A DNA stretch of 64,000 bases, from positions 1,550,001 to 1,614,000 of the forward strand of contig CBDDPL010000004.1 in NCBI GenBank assembly GCA_965232285.1, written 5' to 3'. The translations under genes were made by a program, and so were the position numbers. Positions 52,429 to 63,836 of this stretch are shown one piece after another. The notes beneath the pieces are model-generated. The model did no database searches. It was not told where the DNA came from and saw nothing but the letters and a program-made list of their open reading frames with translations. Numbering within the stretch: position 1 is the first letter of the stretch; the number at the start of each line of letters is the position of its first letter. Source of the stretch: Denitrobaculum sp965232285. Its GTDB lineage: Bacteria; Pseudomonadota; Alphaproteobacteria; Kiloniellales; Kiloniellaceae.

Positions 52429-52669
52429 GCCGAATCAAAGCCGCTCCAGCTCGTCCGCGATCTTACCAGAAGATATGCCGTTGCCGCGATTCGGCCAGAG
52501 CACAAGCTGGTGATGCCGCAGTTTTGATCGTTTGTCGGGGGCTTAATGTATGGCCGCGAGCCGGATCCCTACGGCCTGTCGATTCGCCAAGCTGTTCTGG
52601 AGTCCCAGGGGCGGATTCCTGTTCGAGCGATCACGCTGAGCTGTTGTTATCACGCTGTATTATCTCAAT

Positions 52670-52684
52670 GTTCCTATTTTGATC
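52670..52684 (+). promoter_or_regulatory. Imperfect alphaproteobacterial SOS box before recA
   Basis: GTTC-N7-GATC differs by one base from GTTC-N7-GTTC, the LexA operator of alphaproteobacteria. It lies 8 bases before the -35 element of recA, where LexA could block RNA polymerase. Confidence 0.45.
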
Positions 52685-52691
52685 TTTTCTC

Positions 52692-52719
52692 TTGAATGCG
52701 AGAACAAAAGCGGTACAAT
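52692..52719 (+). promoter_or_regulatory. Sigma-70 type promoter of recA
   Basis: TTGAAT (52692-52697) and TACAAT (52714-52719) are separated by 16 bases. The transcript would begin near 52726, 42 bases before the recA ATG. Confidence 0.65.
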
Positions 52720-52767
52720 CCGCGCATTGCAGTTGCGACACCCCTATGAGATAAGGAAGGCATCGTC

Positions 52768-53829
52768 ATGTCACAGAGCGCATTGCGTCTGGTCGAAGGG
52801 AATAACGTGGACAAACAGAAGGCTTTGGATGCCGCCTTGGGCCAGATCGAGCGCGCCTTTGGCAAGGGGTCGATCATGCGCCTGGGAGAAGATCAGGTGG
52901 TGGAGACTGAAGTGGTCTCGACCGGCTCTCTGGGCTTGGATATCGGCTTGGGAATCGGTGGCTTGCCGCGCGGCCGAATCGTTGAGGTTTACGGCCCGGA
53001 ATCCTCCGGTAAGACCACTCTGGCGCTGCATGTCGTTGCCGAAGCGCAGAAAGCGGGTGGCACCTGCGCCTTCGTGGATGCCGAGCATGCGCTGGATCCG
53101 GTTTATGCCGGGAAACTCGGCGCCAATGTCAGTGAACTGCTGATCTCCCAGCCGGACGCCGGCGAGCAGGCGCTTGAGATCGCCGATACGCTGGTGCGCT
53201 CCGGCGCGATCGACGTTCTGGTGATCGACTCGGTCGCCGCCCTGGTGCCGAAAGCCGAGCTGGAAGGCGAAATGGGCGATTCCCTGCCTGGTCTCCAGGC
53301 ACGTCTCATGAGCCAGGCACTGCGCAAGCTGACCAGCTCCATTTCCAAGTCGCAGACCCTGGTGATCTTCATCAACCAGATCCGCATGAAGATCGGCGTG
53401 ATGTTCGGCAATCCAGAGACCACGACCGGCGGCAATGCCCTGAAGTTCTATTCCTCCATCCGTCTCGACATTCGCCGGATCGGCGCGATCAAGGATCGTG
53501 ACACGGTGGTCGGCAACCAGACCAAGGTCAAGGTGGTCAAGAACAAGATGGCGCCGCCCTTCCGGATCATCGAGTTCGACATCATGTACGGTGAAGGCAT
53601 TTCCAAGACCGGCGAACTGCTGGATCTGGGCGTCCAGGCCAACATCGTCGAGAAGTCCGGCTCCTGGTTCTCCTACGACGGCCAGCGCATTGGCCAGGGA
53701 CGTGAGAACGCCAAGAAGTTCCTGCGCGACAACAAGGAAGTTGCCAACAAGCTGGAACGCGCGATTCGTGAGAACGCCGGTCTCGTTGCCTCCTCGATGC
53801 TGGAAGGCCACGAAGAAACGGAAGATTGA
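52768..53829 (+). CDS. recA: Recombinase RecA
   Basis: Strand-exchange and LexA co-protease ATPase. Walker A GPESSGKTT (about 76-84), Walker B LVIDSVAAL, loop L1 PGLQARLMSQALRKLT, and loop L2 IFINQIRMKIGVMFGNPETT with GGNALKFYSSIRLDIRRIG. Length 353 is standard. It has its own promoter with a possible SOS box and ends at a strong terminator. Confidence 0.98.
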   Translation: MSQSALRLVEGNNVDKQKALDAALGQIERAFGKGSIMRLGEDQVVETEVVSTGSLGLDIGLGIGGLPRGRIVEVYGPESSGKTTLALHVVAEAQKAGGTCAFVDAEHALDPVYAGKLGANVSELLISQPDAGEQALEIADTLVRSGAIDVLVIDSVAALVPKAELEGEMGDSLPGLQARLMSQALRKLTSSISKSQTLVIFINQIRMKIGVMFGNPETTTGGNALKFYSSIRLDIRRIGAIKDRDTVVGNQTKVKVVKNKMAPPFRIIEFDIMYGEGISKTGELLDLGVQANIVEKSGSWFSYDGQRIGQGRENAKKFLRDNKEVANKLERAIRENAGLVASSMLEGHEETED

Positions 53830-53863
53830 GGCGCAGTCTTCTTCTTTTTGAGAAGTGATGCAG

Positions 53864-53900
53864 AAAAGCCGGGCGGTCAGGAACCGCCCGGCTTTTTGTT
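53864..53900 (+). terminator. Rho-independent terminator of recA
   Basis: AAAGCCGGGCGGT pairs perfectly with ACCGCCCGGCTTT around a 5-base loop (CAGGA), followed by a run of T. It begins 35 bases after the recA stop. Confidence 0.93.
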
Positions 53901-53949
53901 TCAGAGCAAAATGCCTTTAACCGGCCTCAAAATTCTCTGCCTTTCGATC

Positions 53950-54072
53950 AACAAGATGTTGATTTCAAATACAAATTTCGAGGCGTCCTGATTCAATAAA
54001 ATCTTGTTGCGCTATAATGCGCCGCTGCTTGGTTGCGGAGACTTTCTTGGATCTGCCGGCAAGGACCGGCAG
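53950..54072. other. recA-ialB gap: inverted repeat, TATAAT element and GC-rich hairpin
   Basis: AACAAGAT (53950-53957) is repeated inverted as ATCTTGTT (54001-54008), followed on the plus strand by TATAAT (54013-54018). Further on CTGCCGG (54053-54059) pairs with CCGGCAG (54066-54072), 18 bases beyond the end of ialB. The hairpin may end the ialB transcript. A promoter reading into ialB antisense is possible but unproved. Confidence 0.4.
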
Positions 54073-54089
54073 CAAATCCGCTTTCGGAG

Positions 54090-54695
54090 TTATTTCACCG
54101 AAGCGAAGGCGGCGGTGAAGCCTTTCAGGGAAAAGGGCAGGGCGACGGTCCGGCCTGCTGCATCCTGAAAAAGGATCCGGCCGTCCAGTCCCGCCCTGAA
54201 TTCAGCGACGGTCACATCATCCAGTGGTAGCTGTGCCTGGCAGCCCACCCGAAGGCACCGCTCAAAGGGGCGCTGGCGCCGTTCCTTTCCGGTGACTTCA
54301 ATGGCGATCCCCGGCGGCAGGCGGACGCCGAGCGGCAAGGTGATCAGCGCGATGTCGCGTTTGTCCGGCCCGAACTTGCCGATCGCAATCTGCAGAACCG
54401 CCCGCCCGGTATCGTTGGAGGTCACCTGTTGAACCATGTAGCAGACCTCTGCCTGAGTCTGCGGGTTCGGACCGCAGCGGACCGTCCAGTCCGCATGGGT
54501 GGCGACCGTGGTCGCTCCGTCGGGTGCTGGACTTGCCGGCTGGGCTGGCGTGGTGTTTTGTGCCTGAACGGATCCCGCGGCCATGGCAATGGCCAGGATT
54601 CCGAAAAAGCTGACCGCTCTGCAGGCCATAAGAACGCTGCGAAGCGGGGAGGTGCCGCCCGTTTTGGCGGCGGCTGAATGAAGCAGTTTAATCAT
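54090..54695 (-). CDS. Invasion-associated locus B (IalB) family exported protein
   Basis: A signal peptide (about 25-46, SFFGILAIAMAAGSVQA) is followed by a Pro/Ala linker and the IalB domain: HADWTVRCGPNPQTQAEVCY, the middle PLGVRLPPGIAIEV, and CLRVGCQAQLPLDDVTVAEF. Two cysteine pairs (RC/VC and RC/GC) fit the family. Such proteins are common in free-living alphaproteobacteria, so the name does not imply virulence. Length 201. Confidence 0.85.
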   Translation of the reverse strand: MIKLLHSAAAKTGGTSPLRSVLMACRAVSFFGILAIAMAAGSVQAQNTTPAQPASPAPDGATTVATHADWTVRCGPNPQTQAEVCYMVQQVTSNDTGRAVLQIAIGKFGPDKRDIALITLPLGVRLPPGIAIEVTGKERRQRPFERCLRVGCQAQLPLDDVTVAEFRAGLDGRILFQDAAGRTVALPFSLKGFTAAFASVK

Positions 54696-55126
54696 GGGGC
54701 GATCCTAGAGACTTTGCCGGGATATGGGAACCTTTCGACAGGGTTAATTTCGTGTTGCGGCCGGCGAGTGTTTCTTCAATTTTTCGTTTGCATTGCTTGA
54801 AGTTGACGCTGTTTTTGCCAGATCTGCAGTTGCGCGGCCGGCGGCGGCTCGTCTCCGCTCTGATCCGCTTGGCTCCCTCGTTGAAGCCTTCTGCCCTCCA
54901 TTGGGGCGCGCTTGCTGGACAGTCGGAGAGTGGCAGGCTACAAACCGACGCCCTATGTTTGAGCTCAGAATATGTTTGGGCCCAGAATATGTTCGGGCCC
55001 CGAATATGTTCGAACCCCGAATGCTCAAAAAGCGCAACGCGTAGAACCAGACTGCTTAAACCCAGAGATTAAGTTCGGCCCCGGCGCTCTGCGCTGAAAG
55101 CAGCCGCCAAGAGATGAAGCAAGACT
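54696..55126. other. 431-base region between ialB and alaS
   Basis: Holds the ialB and alaS promoters (not resolved) and the 17-bp tandem repeats. Open frames across it (to about 97 codons on either strand) lack ribosome sites and cross the repeats, whose unit is not a multiple of three, so they are not called genes. Confidence 0.55.
54961..55028. repeat. 17-bp tandem repeats upstream of alaS
   Basis: Three full units and one degenerate unit: GAGCTCAGAATATGTTT, GGGCCCAGAATATGTTC, GGGCCCCGAATATGTTC and GAACCCCGAATGCTCAA. They end 98 bp before the alaS ATG. GGGCCC is itself palindromic, so the two copies 17 bases apart can pair as a hairpin in the leader. Confidence 0.85.
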
Positions 55127-57778
<2,652 letters not shown>

Positions 57779-57800
57779 TAAATCGGTGTCCTGATACAGA

Positions 57801-57837
57801 AAACCCCGCGAAGTCTGCTGCTTCGCGGGGTTTTTCT
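57801..57837 (+). terminator. Terminator after alaS
   Basis: ACCCCGCGAAG pairs perfectly with CTTCGCGGGGT around a 7-base loop, followed by a T-run. It begins 23 bases after the alaS stop and precedes the convergent cyclophilin gene. Confidence 0.93.
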
Positions 57838-57864
57838 TTTCAGCTCAACAAAGCCAGGTCGAGG

Positions 57865-58353
57865 TTACCCCTCGATGTCGGCCTTGACGCGAACCCGAAC
57901 CATGGCGTCGGGATCTTCGACCTGGCCGCTACTGCTGCCGGCCGGCGCTTTCTTGATACGGTCGACATGCTCCATGCCTTCGGTGACTTCACCCCAGACG
58001 GTGTATTGGCCGTTCAGGAAACCGGCATCATCGAAGCAGATAAAGAACTGACTGTCGCCGGTGTCGGGGTGATTGGCGCGTGCCATACCCACGGTGCCGC
58101 GCACGAAAGGTTCTTCGGAGAACTCAGCACCCAGGCGCTTGCCCGAGCCGCCGGAGCCGGTGCCGGTCGGATCGCCGGTCTGGGCCATGAAGCCATCCAT
58201 GACCCGGTGGAACACGATTCCGTCGTAGAAGCCTTCACGCGCCAGTTCCTTGATACGCGCGACGTGATTGGGCGCCAGGTCGGGGCGCAAGTTGATAACG
58301 ACTTCACCCCATTCCAGTTCAATAACCAGAGTGTCTTCGGCGTTGGCGGTCAT
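57865..58353 (-). CDS. Cyclophilin-type peptidyl-prolyl isomerase, cytoplasmic
   Basis: Cis-trans proline isomerase of 162 residues without signal sequence. Motifs: FYDGIVFHRVMDGFMAQTGD (FHRV arginine and FMAQTGDPTGTG), RGTVGMARANHPDTGDSQFF and YTVWGEVTEGMEHVDRIKKA. It is the second of a tandem pair of related genes, 57 bases after the exported paralogue. Confidence 0.94.
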   Translation of the reverse strand: MTANAEDTLVIELEWGEVVINLRPDLAPNHVARIKELAREGFYDGIVFHRVMDGFMAQTGDPTGTGSGGSGKRLGAEFSEEPFVRGTVGMARANHPDTGDSQFFICFDDAGFLNGQYTVWGEVTEGMEHVDRIKKAPAGSSSGQVEDPDAMVRVRVKADIEG

Positions 58354-58410
58354 GACGCTTCTTTCTATAAAATGGCGGACCGGTGAAGTCCGGTCGCTCA
58401 GTACAACCGG

Positions 58411-58959
58411 TTACTGAACGTCGGCTTGAACCTTCATGCTGACGATCGCGTCCGGCTTGTCCACGGTGCCGCTTCGGCTGCCGCGCGGTGCTTTCTTGAT
58501 CCGGTCGACGAACTGCATCCCGGATACCACCTTGCCCCAGACCGTGTACTGGGTGTCGAGATGGCTGGCGCGTTCGAAGACGATGAAAAACTGGCTGTCC
58601 GCGGAGTTGGGACTGCGCGCCCGGGCCATGCCGACCGTGCCGCGCTCGAAGGGTTCGCGGGTGAACTCGGCTTCGATTTTCTGGCCTGAGCCACCGCTAC
58701 CGGTACCCGTGGGGTCGCCGGTCTGCGCCATGAAGCCATCGATGACACGGTGGAACACCAGACCATCGTAGAAGCCCTGGCGGGTCAGTTCCTTGATCCG
58801 CGCCACGTGTTGAGGCGCAAGGTCCGGGCGCAGTTCGATCAGCACCTGGCCACTGGGCAGTTCCATGACCAGGGTGTTCTCGGGATCAGCCGCCCGGGCC
58901 GGTGACAGGCTCAGAACCGCGGTCAGAAAGACCGCGGCAAAGGTCGTGAAAAATCGCAT
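58411..58959 (-). CDS. Cyclophilin-type peptidyl-prolyl isomerase, exported
   Basis: Same family as its neighbour but with a signal peptide (1-23, cleaved after ARA), so it acts in the periplasm. Motifs: FYDGLVFHRVIDGFMAQTGD, ERGTVGMARARSPNSADSQF and YTVWGKVVSGMQFVDRIKKA. Length 182. The two genes probably arose by duplication. It starts 12 bases after the icd stop, so it may be in an operon with icd. Confidence 0.94.
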   Translation of the reverse strand: MRFFTTFAAVFLTAVLSLSPARAADPENTLVMELPSGQVLIELRPDLAPQHVARIKELTRQGFYDGLVFHRVIDGFMAQTGDPTGTGSGGSGQKIEAEFTREPFERGTVGMARARSPNSADSQFFIVFERASHLDTQYTVWGKVVSGMQFVDRIKKAPRGSRSGTVDKPDAIVSMKVQADVQ

Positions 58960-58971
58960 TATCCGTCGTCC

Positions 58972-60186
58972 TCAGGCCATGGCCTTCTGCAGGTTTTCGT
59001 CGATCTTGTCCATGAACTCGTCGGTGGTCAGCCACCTCTGATCCGGCGAGATCAGCAGGGCGAGGTCCTTGGTCATGTCGCCGCTCTCGACGGTCTGGAT
59101 GCAGACCTGCTCCAGTTTCTCGGCGAAGGCCGTGACCTCCGGCGTGCCGTCGAAGTTACCGCGGTACTTGAGGCCGCGGGTCCAGGCGAAGATCGAGGCA
59201 ATGGGATTGGTCGAGGTCGGCTTGCCCTGCTGGTGCATGCGGTAGTGCCGGGTCACGGTGCCGTGGGCCGCTTCCGCTTCAACAGTCTTCCCGTCCGGAG
59301 TCATCAGGACCGAGGTCATGAGGCCAAGAGAGCCGAAGCCCTGGGCCACGGTGTCGGACTGGACGTCGCCGTCGTAGTTTTTACAGGCCCAGACGAAACC
59401 ACCCGACCACTTGAGAGCCGCAGCCACCATGTCGTCGATCAGGCGGTGTTCATAGGTGATGCCTTTCTGCGCGAACTTCTCGGCGAACTCGGCCTCAAAC
59501 ACCTCCTGGAAGATGTCCTTAAAGCGCCCGTCATAGGCCTTCATGATGGTGTTCTTGGTCGAGAGGTAGACCGGCCAGCCGAGATCCAGGCCGTAGTTCA
59601 TGCAGGCCCGGGCGAAGCCGCGGATCGAATCGTCCAGATTGTACATGCTCATGGCCACGCCGCCGGCCGGAAAGTCGAAGACCTCATGGGTAATGGCCTC
59701 GCCGCCGTCGGAAGGCTGGAAGGTCATGGTCAGCTTGCCGGGGCCCTTCACCACCATGTCGGTGGCGCGATACTGATCGCCAAAGGCGTGACGGCCGATC
59801 ACGATCGGCTGGGTCCAGCCGGGCACCAGACGCGGCACGTTGTCCATGATAATCGGCTGACGGAAGACGGTGCCGCCGAGGATGTTCCGGATCGTGCCGT
59901 TTGGCGAACGCCACATCTTTTTCAGGTTGAACTCCTCGACCCGCGCCTCGTCCGGAGTGATGGTGGCGCATTTCACCCCGACGCCGTGCTCTTTGATGGC
60001 ATTGGCGGAATCGATGGTGATCTGGTCGTCGGTGGCGTCCCGGCTCTCGACCGAAAGGTCGTAGTACTTCAGATCGACGTCCAGATAGGGGAGGATCAGC
60101 TTCTCCTTGATCTTTGCCCAGATGATGCGGGTCATTTCATCGCCGTCCAGTTCGACGATGGGGTTTTGGACCTTGATCTTAGCCAT
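58972..60186 (-). CDS. icd: NADP-dependent isocitrate dehydrogenase
   Basis: Citric-acid-cycle enzyme of the homodimeric, eukaryote-like type. Motifs: VELDGDEMTRIIWAKIKEKL, the substrate-binding SPNGTIRNILGGTVFRQPI, YEHRLIDDMVAAALKWSGGF, YDGDVQSDTVAQGFGSLGLM and AHGTVTRHYRMHQQGKPT. The ATG at 60186 follows GGAGGAA by 5 bases and gives the standard N-terminus AKIKVQNPIVEL; a 43-residue upstream extension is rejected. Length 404. Confidence 0.97.
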   Translation of the reverse strand: MAKIKVQNPIVELDGDEMTRIIWAKIKEKLILPYLDVDLKYYDLSVESRDATDDQITIDSANAIKEHGVGVKCATITPDEARVEEFNLKKMWRSPNGTIRNILGGTVFRQPIIMDNVPRLVPGWTQPIVIGRHAFGDQYRATDMVVKGPGKLTMTFQPSDGGEAITHEVFDFPAGGVAMSMYNLDDSIRGFARACMNYGLDLGWPVYLSTKNTIMKAYDGRFKDIFQEVFEAEFAEKFAQKGITYEHRLIDDMVAAALKWSGGFVWACKNYDGDVQSDTVAQGFGSLGLMTSVLMTPDGKTVEAEAAHGTVTRHYRMHQQGKPTSTNPIASIFAWTRGLKYRGNFDGTPEVTAFAEKLEQVCIQTVESGDMTKDLALLISPDQRWLTTDEFMDKIDENLQKAMA

Positions 60187-60359
60187 ATATTCCTCCGGAA
60201 GTCTGCTTACCGCCGGCCCGCCGGGACCCTGTGTCCGTGCGGCCGATGTCAAAAAGTCGGCGGAACCATAGCAGCCTTTTACGCCCACGCAAGACGATGC
60301 GCTTCGCACCTGCAAAAAGTCGCGCAGATGTTACGGTTCTTGAGGTCTGGCGGGTGAAT

Positions 60360-60944
60360 TCAGAGGCGCGAAGTCGCCGGTTTCACCTTGCCGCTTTCGG
60401 CTGAGGCAATGGCATCGAACACCCCTGCAATATCATCGGCAAGAGAGAAGAGGTAGGCGGGGTCGTCATGCAAATAGCCGCCCTCTACCTGGCGTCGGAC
60501 CATTTCCAGAAGTGGTTCCCAGAAGCCGTAGAGATTGAGCAGGACAACCGGCTTGTCATGCAGGCCGAGCTGCTTCCAGGTAATGATTTCAAAGGTTTCG
60601 TCCAGGGTGCCGAGACCGCCCGGCAGGATGCAGAAGGCGTCCGAGCGCTCGAACATCAACTGTTTCCGGACATGCATGGATTCGACCACGATCATCTCGG
60701 TCGCCTCCTTGTGGGCAGCCTCGCGCTCCATGAGATGCTCGGGAATGATTCCGGTAACCCGCCCGCCCGCGGAGAGGGCGCCATCCGCCGCTGCGCCCAT
60801 CATGCCGGAATGGCCACCGCCGTAGACAAGCTCAACGCCTTTTTCCGCGGTTGCGCGGCCAAGTTCATGTGCTTTCTCAAGATGACGTGGATCGACGCTC
60901 CGGGAGGCGCCGCAATAGATGCAAAGTGCAGATAGTTGGGTCAT
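60360..60944 (-). CDS. LOG-family nucleotide phosphoribohydrolase
   Basis: Cleaves nucleoside monophosphates, as the cytokinin-activating LOG enzymes do; the bacterial role is uncertain. Motifs: CIYCGASRSVDPRHLEKAHE, YGGGHSGMMGAAADGALSAG and the signature LPGGLGTLDETFEIITW. The ATG at 60944 is preferred over a TTG 18 bases earlier; neither has a strong ribosome site. 194 residues. Confidence 0.88.
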   Translation of the reverse strand: MTQLSALCIYCGASRSVDPRHLEKAHELGRATAEKGVELVYGGGHSGMMGAAADGALSAGGRVTGIIPEHLMEREAAHKEATEMIVVESMHVRKQLMFERSDAFCILPGGLGTLDETFEIITWKQLGLHDKPVVLLNLYGFWEPLLEMVRRQVEGGYLHDDPAYLFSLADDIAGVFDAIASAESGKVKPATSRL

Positions 60945-61284
60945 TGCTTTGTTATCTTTCAATTCTCAGTCGCGGTCCGCTCTGACGCCACCTGTCAAAA
61001 ACCAGTGATGACTCCACTGAAGTCGGCGAATCCACCCTATATGTGAATGTAGCAGAACTGTCTTGAGATGAGCTCTTAAGACTGACGGAGTCGGAGCCTG
61101 GAGGGTTTTTCCTCTCTACTTTGGCTTTATAAGTCTGCCAATGTAATTTTATAAACTATTGAAAAAATTTGTAATTTTAGAGTTTTTAAGAGGCGTCTTC
61201 CGCAAGACAGATCCTGCGGAGTGATGTAATTGCATACAAGGGGGGAGCATTATAGGCTAGAGCCACAAGTAAGGAGTCGGGTCT
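60945..61284. other. 340-base region between the LOG gene and the LysM gene
   Basis: AT-rich in the centre (61140-61190). No gene seen. A weak promoter TTGCAT (61230-61235) with TAGGCT (61253-61258) at 17 bases could serve the LysM gene. Confidence 0.45.
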
Positions 61285-62922
61285 TTGCGTTCTGTTGGTC
61301 TTGGGGCACTGGTTGCGGCCGTGATCTTTGCGGCTGCCTTCGGCGTTTACTTCTGGCTGCTCGGAGATCCGGAACGCAGAACGGAACTGGCCGAGACCAC
61401 GCCGGCGGTGGCAACGCAAGCCGCTGGAGACACTGGGGCTCCGGCAGATTCCGGCGGGAATATCGCTGTTCAGGGCTCTGCTGCCGTTACGCAGGAACCG
61501 GTGGCGAGTGAGATCCCAGACGAAGCGCCGGCCTCCGGATCGGAGCCGTCGCAGGCGCAAAACACACGGCAGGCCGAATCTCAGGAGACGGCATCTCCAG
61601 CAGCAGAGTCTGCTGCGCAGAAACCCAAATCAGAGTCCAACGCCGAGCCGTCACAAGCCCAAGTCCTCCAGAGTCAGGAGCCGGATGAAACGCCAGCGTC
61701 TGACAAGGCCCCGGCTGACAGGCTGCCGGCGGTTTCAGGCGTCGTGACTGGACTTGCGCCCGCGGAGAAAAAGCCGGAGAAGCCACGAACCCCACAGGTC
61801 GTGGCGCGCAGCGAGACCAACACTCAGTCGCTAACTCCTTCACAACCGGAGAATAAGCCGGCTGGGGAGGCACCGTCCTTTGATGTGGTTCGTGTGGAAA
61901 AGACCGGGGAGGCGATCCTGGCTGGCCGCGCGCCCGCGGGCAGCGAGGTGACGGTATACGACGGTGATACCCCGCTGGGGATCGTTAAGGCCGATTCTCG
62001 GGGACAGTGGGTTCTGATACTCGATATTCCTCTGCGGCCCGGTAGTCACAGTCTGGGTATAACGGCGCGCCGGAGCGACGACACGCTGGTGGAGTCCGCG
62101 GAACTGGTGATCGTCGCCGTGCCGGAACCGCCGCGACCTGACGCGCCGGCCCGGCAACTGGCGGAGGCGACGTCGGCGGCGAGCCAGCCGGCGGCGGATC
62201 CGCTGTCTGAAGAGGCCGACGAGGCGCCAGTTGATCTCGCGTCTTCCGACGACATAACCAGGCAGCCGGCGGCAGCGGGCGATGAGGCGACGGAAGCCGC
62301 CAGCAGCACGGCGCCGGATACGGAGGAGGCGACAGATAGTCCGGTGGCACCGAGCCAGGTTGCCGCCGCCGATACCGGTGTTGAAGAACCGATTGCTGTC
62401 GTCGTGCCGCGGCACGGCACTGGCCCGACCCGGATCCTGCAGCAGCCGGAGCTGGTCGACGACGGGATCGGTGATGGCAGCCTCTTCCTCGATTCGGTGG
62501 ACTATGACGACGAAGGTCGAGCGGTAATCGGTGGCCGTGCGGCGCCGGGTGCTTCGTTGATCATCTATCTCGACAATCTGCCGATCGGCGAGGCGCTGAC
62601 GGATGATGATGGCCGCTGGGTTATGACACCGGAAAATCTCGTGCCGGTCGGCCTGCACCAACTGAGGGTCGATCAGATCGAAAGCGGCGGGCGCGTGCTG
62701 GCGCGGGTCGAGACGCCTTTCTCCCGCGCGGATACAGTGGCGAGTCATCCTGACGAGAGTTTCGTGACGGTCCAGCCCGGCAACAGCCTCTGGCGCATTG
62801 CCCGCGCGGCCTATGGCAGGGGAACGCGGTATACGGTCATCTACGAATCGAATAAATCGCAGATTCGCGATCCGGATCTGATCTATCCCGGTCAGATCTT
62901 CCGTCTCCCCAGCGACGGCTAA
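61285..62922 (+). CDS. Exported or membrane-anchored LysM protein with two bacterial Ig-like repeats
   Basis: A TTG start 8 bases after AAGGAG gives an N-terminal membrane anchor (about 5-28, GLGALVAAVIFAAAFGVYFW). A Pro/Ala/Glu/Gln-rich disordered region to about 195 follows, then an Ig-like repeat (EAILAGRAPAGSEVTVYDGD near 208), a second linker, another repeat (AVIGGRAAPGASLIIYLDNL near 413) and a C-terminal LysM domain (FVTVQPGNSLWRIARAAYGR near 493). LysM binds peptidoglycan, so it spans the periplasm. Length 545. Confidence 0.82.
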   Translation: MRSVGLGALVAAVIFAAAFGVYFWLLGDPERRTELAETTPAVATQAAGDTGAPADSGGNIAVQGSAAVTQEPVASEIPDEAPASGSEPSQAQNTRQAESQETASPAAESAAQKPKSESNAEPSQAQVLQSQEPDETPASDKAPADRLPAVSGVVTGLAPAEKKPEKPRTPQVVARSETNTQSLTPSQPENKPAGEAPSFDVVRVEKTGEAILAGRAPAGSEVTVYDGDTPLGIVKADSRGQWVLILDIPLRPGSHSLGITARRSDDTLVESAELVIVAVPEPPRPDAPARQLAEATSAASQPAADPLSEEADEAPVDLASSDDITRQPAAAGDEATEAASSTAPDTEEATDSPVAPSQVAAADTGVEEPIAVVVPRHGTGPTRILQQPELVDDGIGDGSLFLDSVDYDDEGRAVIGGRAAPGASLIIYLDNLPIGEALTDDDGRWVMTPENLVPVGLHQLRVDQIESGGRVLARVETPFSRADTVASHPDESFVTVQPGNSLWRIARAAYGRGTRYTVIYESNKSQIRDPDLIYPGQIFRLPSDG

Positions 62923-63137
62923 CCACCGCCGCCTTGTGTTCAAGCAGATAGTGCGACAGGGCAGTGCCCTGGAACTTCCGTGGTGCGGCGCCGAGATTGC
63001 CCTTGTGGACGCTACGATGTTGCTCTCACGGGCCTCAGAAAATGCTGATAAACCGCATCTCACAGGATCCAGACGCCGTTTGCGGTGAATCGGGGCGATC
63101 TTTATGATGCATCGTTAAAGCTCGTGTTTTGAAAGCG

Positions 63138-63836
63138 ATGGAGAATGATTTGTTGAAGTATGTGCTGGTCCCGGTGAACCGGGCCGGCTGGCCTTTTATC
63201 GCCGGCGCGTTGGTGCTGGCCGTGGTCTTTGCTCTGATCTGGCCGCCTCTGGTCTGGCTGGGTCTGCTCCTCGCCGCTTTCTGCACCTACTTTTTCCGCG
63301 ATCCGGAGCGAGTCGTGCCGATCCGTCCGGGCCTGGTGGTCAGTCCGGCGGACGGACTGGTCTCGGCGGTCGAGCCCGCCATTCCGCCGGCTGAGCTGGG
63401 AATGGGGGATGTGTCACTCATGCGGGTGAGCATTTTCCTCAGCGTCTTCGACGTCCACGTCAATCGCGTCCCCACCGACGGGACCATCACCGAACTGGCC
63501 TATCATGAAGGCGCCTTTCTCAACGCTGCCATGGATAAGGCTTCGGAGTTGAACGAACGGCAGTCGGTGCGCATGACCACGACCGATGGCCGCGAAATCG
63601 CCTTCGTCCAGATCGCGGGCCTGATCGCCCGGCGCATCATCTGCAATCTTACCCATGGACAGTCGGTGCGCGGTGGCGAGCGTTTTGGTTTGATCCGCTT
63701 CGGCAGCCGGACCGACATCTACCTGCCCGACGGTGTTGCGCCGATGGTTTCCGTCGGCCAGCGCATGATTGGCGGTGAGACGGTGATTGCCGATCTGAAT
63801 TCGGACGAAGAGGTCCGAACGGGGGAGGTTCGATAG
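63138..63836 (+). CDS. psd: Phosphatidylserine decarboxylase, short (archaeal-like) type
   Basis: Makes phosphatidylethanolamine. Self-cleavage occurs at G189-S190 in IRFGSRTDIYLP, generating the pyruvoyl group. N-terminal hydrophobic helices (WPFIAGALVLAVVFALIWPP), RDPERVVPIRPGLVVSPADG, and FLSVFDVHVNRVPTDG are typical. The ATG at 63138 is preferred over a TTG 9 bases earlier. Length 232. It is directly followed by pssA. Confidence 0.93.
   Translation: MENDLLKYVLVPVNRAGWPFIAGALVLAVVFALIWPPLVWLGLLLAAFCTYFFRDPERVVPIRPGLVVSPADGLVSAVEPAIPPAELGMGDVSLMRVSIFLSVFDVHVNRVPTDGTITELAYHEGAFLNAAMDKASELNERQSVRMTTTDGREIAFVQIAGLIARRIICNLTHGQSVRGGERFGLIRFGSRTDIYLPDGVAPMVSVGQRMIGGETVIADLNSDEEVRTGEVR

Larger units (their letters stand above)
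52429..52767. other. 339-base divergent region between the DUF3108 gene and recA
   Basis: No gene. The right end holds the recA promoter. The region between 52440 and 52660 contains repeated CTGTT/CACGCTG fragments (around 52633-52660) without a clear operator. The DUF3108 promoter was not resolved. Confidence 0.55.

Noticed and set aside
54961..55028. CRISPR array or tRNA arm upstream of alaS
   Set aside because: Units are 17 bp with no spacers; the TTCGAACCCC stretch resembles a tRNA T-arm but no cloverleaf forms around it.
54793..55044. 83-codon open frame across the alaS repeats
   Set aside because: No ribosome site, and repeat units of 17 bp shift its frame from copy to copy.
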